A DNA stretch of 5,506 bases from positions 1-5,506 of the forward strand of contig JBJHCR010000400.1 in the NCBI GenBank assembly GCA_050486105.1, given 5' to 3'. The notes beneath the pieces are model-generated. The model was not told where the DNA came from. It did not search any database and worked only from the letters and a program-made list of their open reading frames with translations. This DNA is from JAEXNA01 sp050486105. Lineage in GTDB: Bacteria > Vulcanimicrobiota > Xenobia > Xenobiales > JADMJV01. Positions 5,052 to 5,506 of this stretch are shown piece after piece. Made by a program: the position numbers and the translations under genes. Positions within the stretch are counted from its first letter, which is position 1, and every line of letters begins with the position of its first letter.

Positions 5052-5506
5052 GTGACCAACTTGACTTTTATCGGAAGTTTTCCCCAAGCAAATCCCTACA
5101 GCATGCCTTCACCCTTCGCCCCCGTGGCTCAGAGTTTTCAGCAAGCTGCCTTCCAAGCCAATTTCTCGATGCAGGCCGACTACTTCTCCAGTGTGCTCGG
5201 TGCTCAACAGAATCTCCTAGCTGGTTGGACAGGCTTTTCAGGTGCGGCGCCATCTTCGGGATCCATGTTTCCTGCGCCGACTTTTGGCCAAGCTGCTTCG
5301 GCGAACTCGGCTTCCACTTCACACTTCATCAACCCCGGCTTCAGCAATCAGTTTATTAACCCTGGGTTCAGGAATCCTACAGGCAACGGGTCGAGCTTCG
5401 CCGGGGTGCAGTTAGGGAACCTCAACGCGTTCAACGGACTCGGGGGTAGCTTCGGTTCTTCAATCTTTCCGACACCAACCTTCGGCTTCAATGCCTCGGT
5501 CAACTC
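5052..5506 (+). CDS. Low-complexity, repeat-containing Phe/Gly/Asn/Ser/Ala/Gln-rich protein (partial, runs off the window)
   Basis: The frame opens after a TAG at 5043-5045 and stays open to the right edge (about 151 codons). The first possible start is GTG 5052. TTG 5061 has better ribosome-site spacing (AAGGTG at 5049-5054) and is a real alternative. ATG 5103 lacks any such site. The protein has no signal peptide or membrane segment in the visible part. The first 60 residues are Gln/Ala/Phe/Ser-rich (SFQQAAFQANFSMQADYF). The rest is Gly/Asn/Phe/Ser-rich with repeats: FINPGF twice in tandem with a 27-base period (near 5325-5378), and FPAPTFG (near 5268) again as FPTPTFG (near 5466). The tandem copies differ mainly at third codon positions (ATC/ATT, CCC/CCT, GGC/GGG), which is strong evidence that the frame is translated. 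The family is not recognised. It may be a secreted, surface or condensate-forming structural protein, but this is not shown. Confidence 0.72.
   Translation, partial: MTNLTFIGSFPQANPYSMPSPFAPVAQSFQQAAFQANFSMQADYFSSVLGAQQNLLAGWTGFSGAAPSSGSMFPAPTFGQAASANSASTSHFINPGFSNQFINPGFRNPTGNGSSFAGVQLGNLNAFNGLGGSFGSSIFPTPTFGFNASVN

Noticed and set aside
5068..5322. Minus-strand frame opposite the low-complexity gene
   Set aside because: The + strand frame is supported by repeats with mostly silent divergence, so the antisense frame is a shadow.
1..5506. CRISPR array, tRNA or rRNA genes, riboswitch, phage att site
   Set aside because: No regularly spaced repeat-spacer pattern, tRNA cloverleaf or T-loop sequence, rRNA segment, known riboswitch core or integrase-linked repeat was seen by eye.

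Overview
The window is bacterial DNA of moderate, slightly GC-rich composition. All convincing genes lie on the + strand with short gaps, Shine-Dalgarno-like sites and one factor-independent terminator. Nothing in it fixes the phylum. An OleA-type thiolase beside large acidic and low-complexity proteins would fit Planctomycetota or another large-genome Gram-negative lineage, but that is a weak inference.

Left part (1-1402). The last codons of an upstream gene end in an ATGA overlap with a 372-residue, single-pass membrane protein. That protein has an acidic N-terminus, TPR-like helical repeats and a basic Pro/Thr/Ser/Arg-rich tail. Immediately after its stop lies a non-coding element of 160 bp (1171-1330). 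Its ends are inverted repeats, the whole element is an imperfect palindrome, and it is flanked by CTAG on both sides. It looks like a MITE, probably mobilised by an IS5-like transposase. It sits between the gene and its apparent terminator (1371-1402).

Middle part (1403-4660). Three co-directional genes form a likely operon. The first is an ATP-grasp ligase (1529-2725). The second is an OleA-type long-chain beta-ketoacyl synthase (2767-3783) whose Glu/Cys/His/Asn catalytic set has the spacing remembered for Xanthomonas OleA. The third is a TerB-like two-motif protein (3788-4660). The oleB, oleC and oleD genes that normally accompany oleA are not next to it here. The cassette could therefore make a Claisen-condensed lipid that is processed by the ATP-grasp enzyme instead of becoming an olefin. 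This is the most interesting hypothesis in the window, and it is inference.

Right part (4661-5506). A roughly 390 bp gene-free stretch begins with a stable stem-loop just after the terB-like stop. It continues with a region of potential RNA pairing and ends in an AT-rich promoter region with three TTAACA repeats and an extended -10 candidate. It leads into a gene with a non-ATG start that runs off the window. That gene encodes a Phe/Gly/Asn/Ser/Ala/Gln-rich low-complexity protein with internal repeats (FINPGF and FPxPTFG) whose DNA copies have diverged mainly at silent positions.
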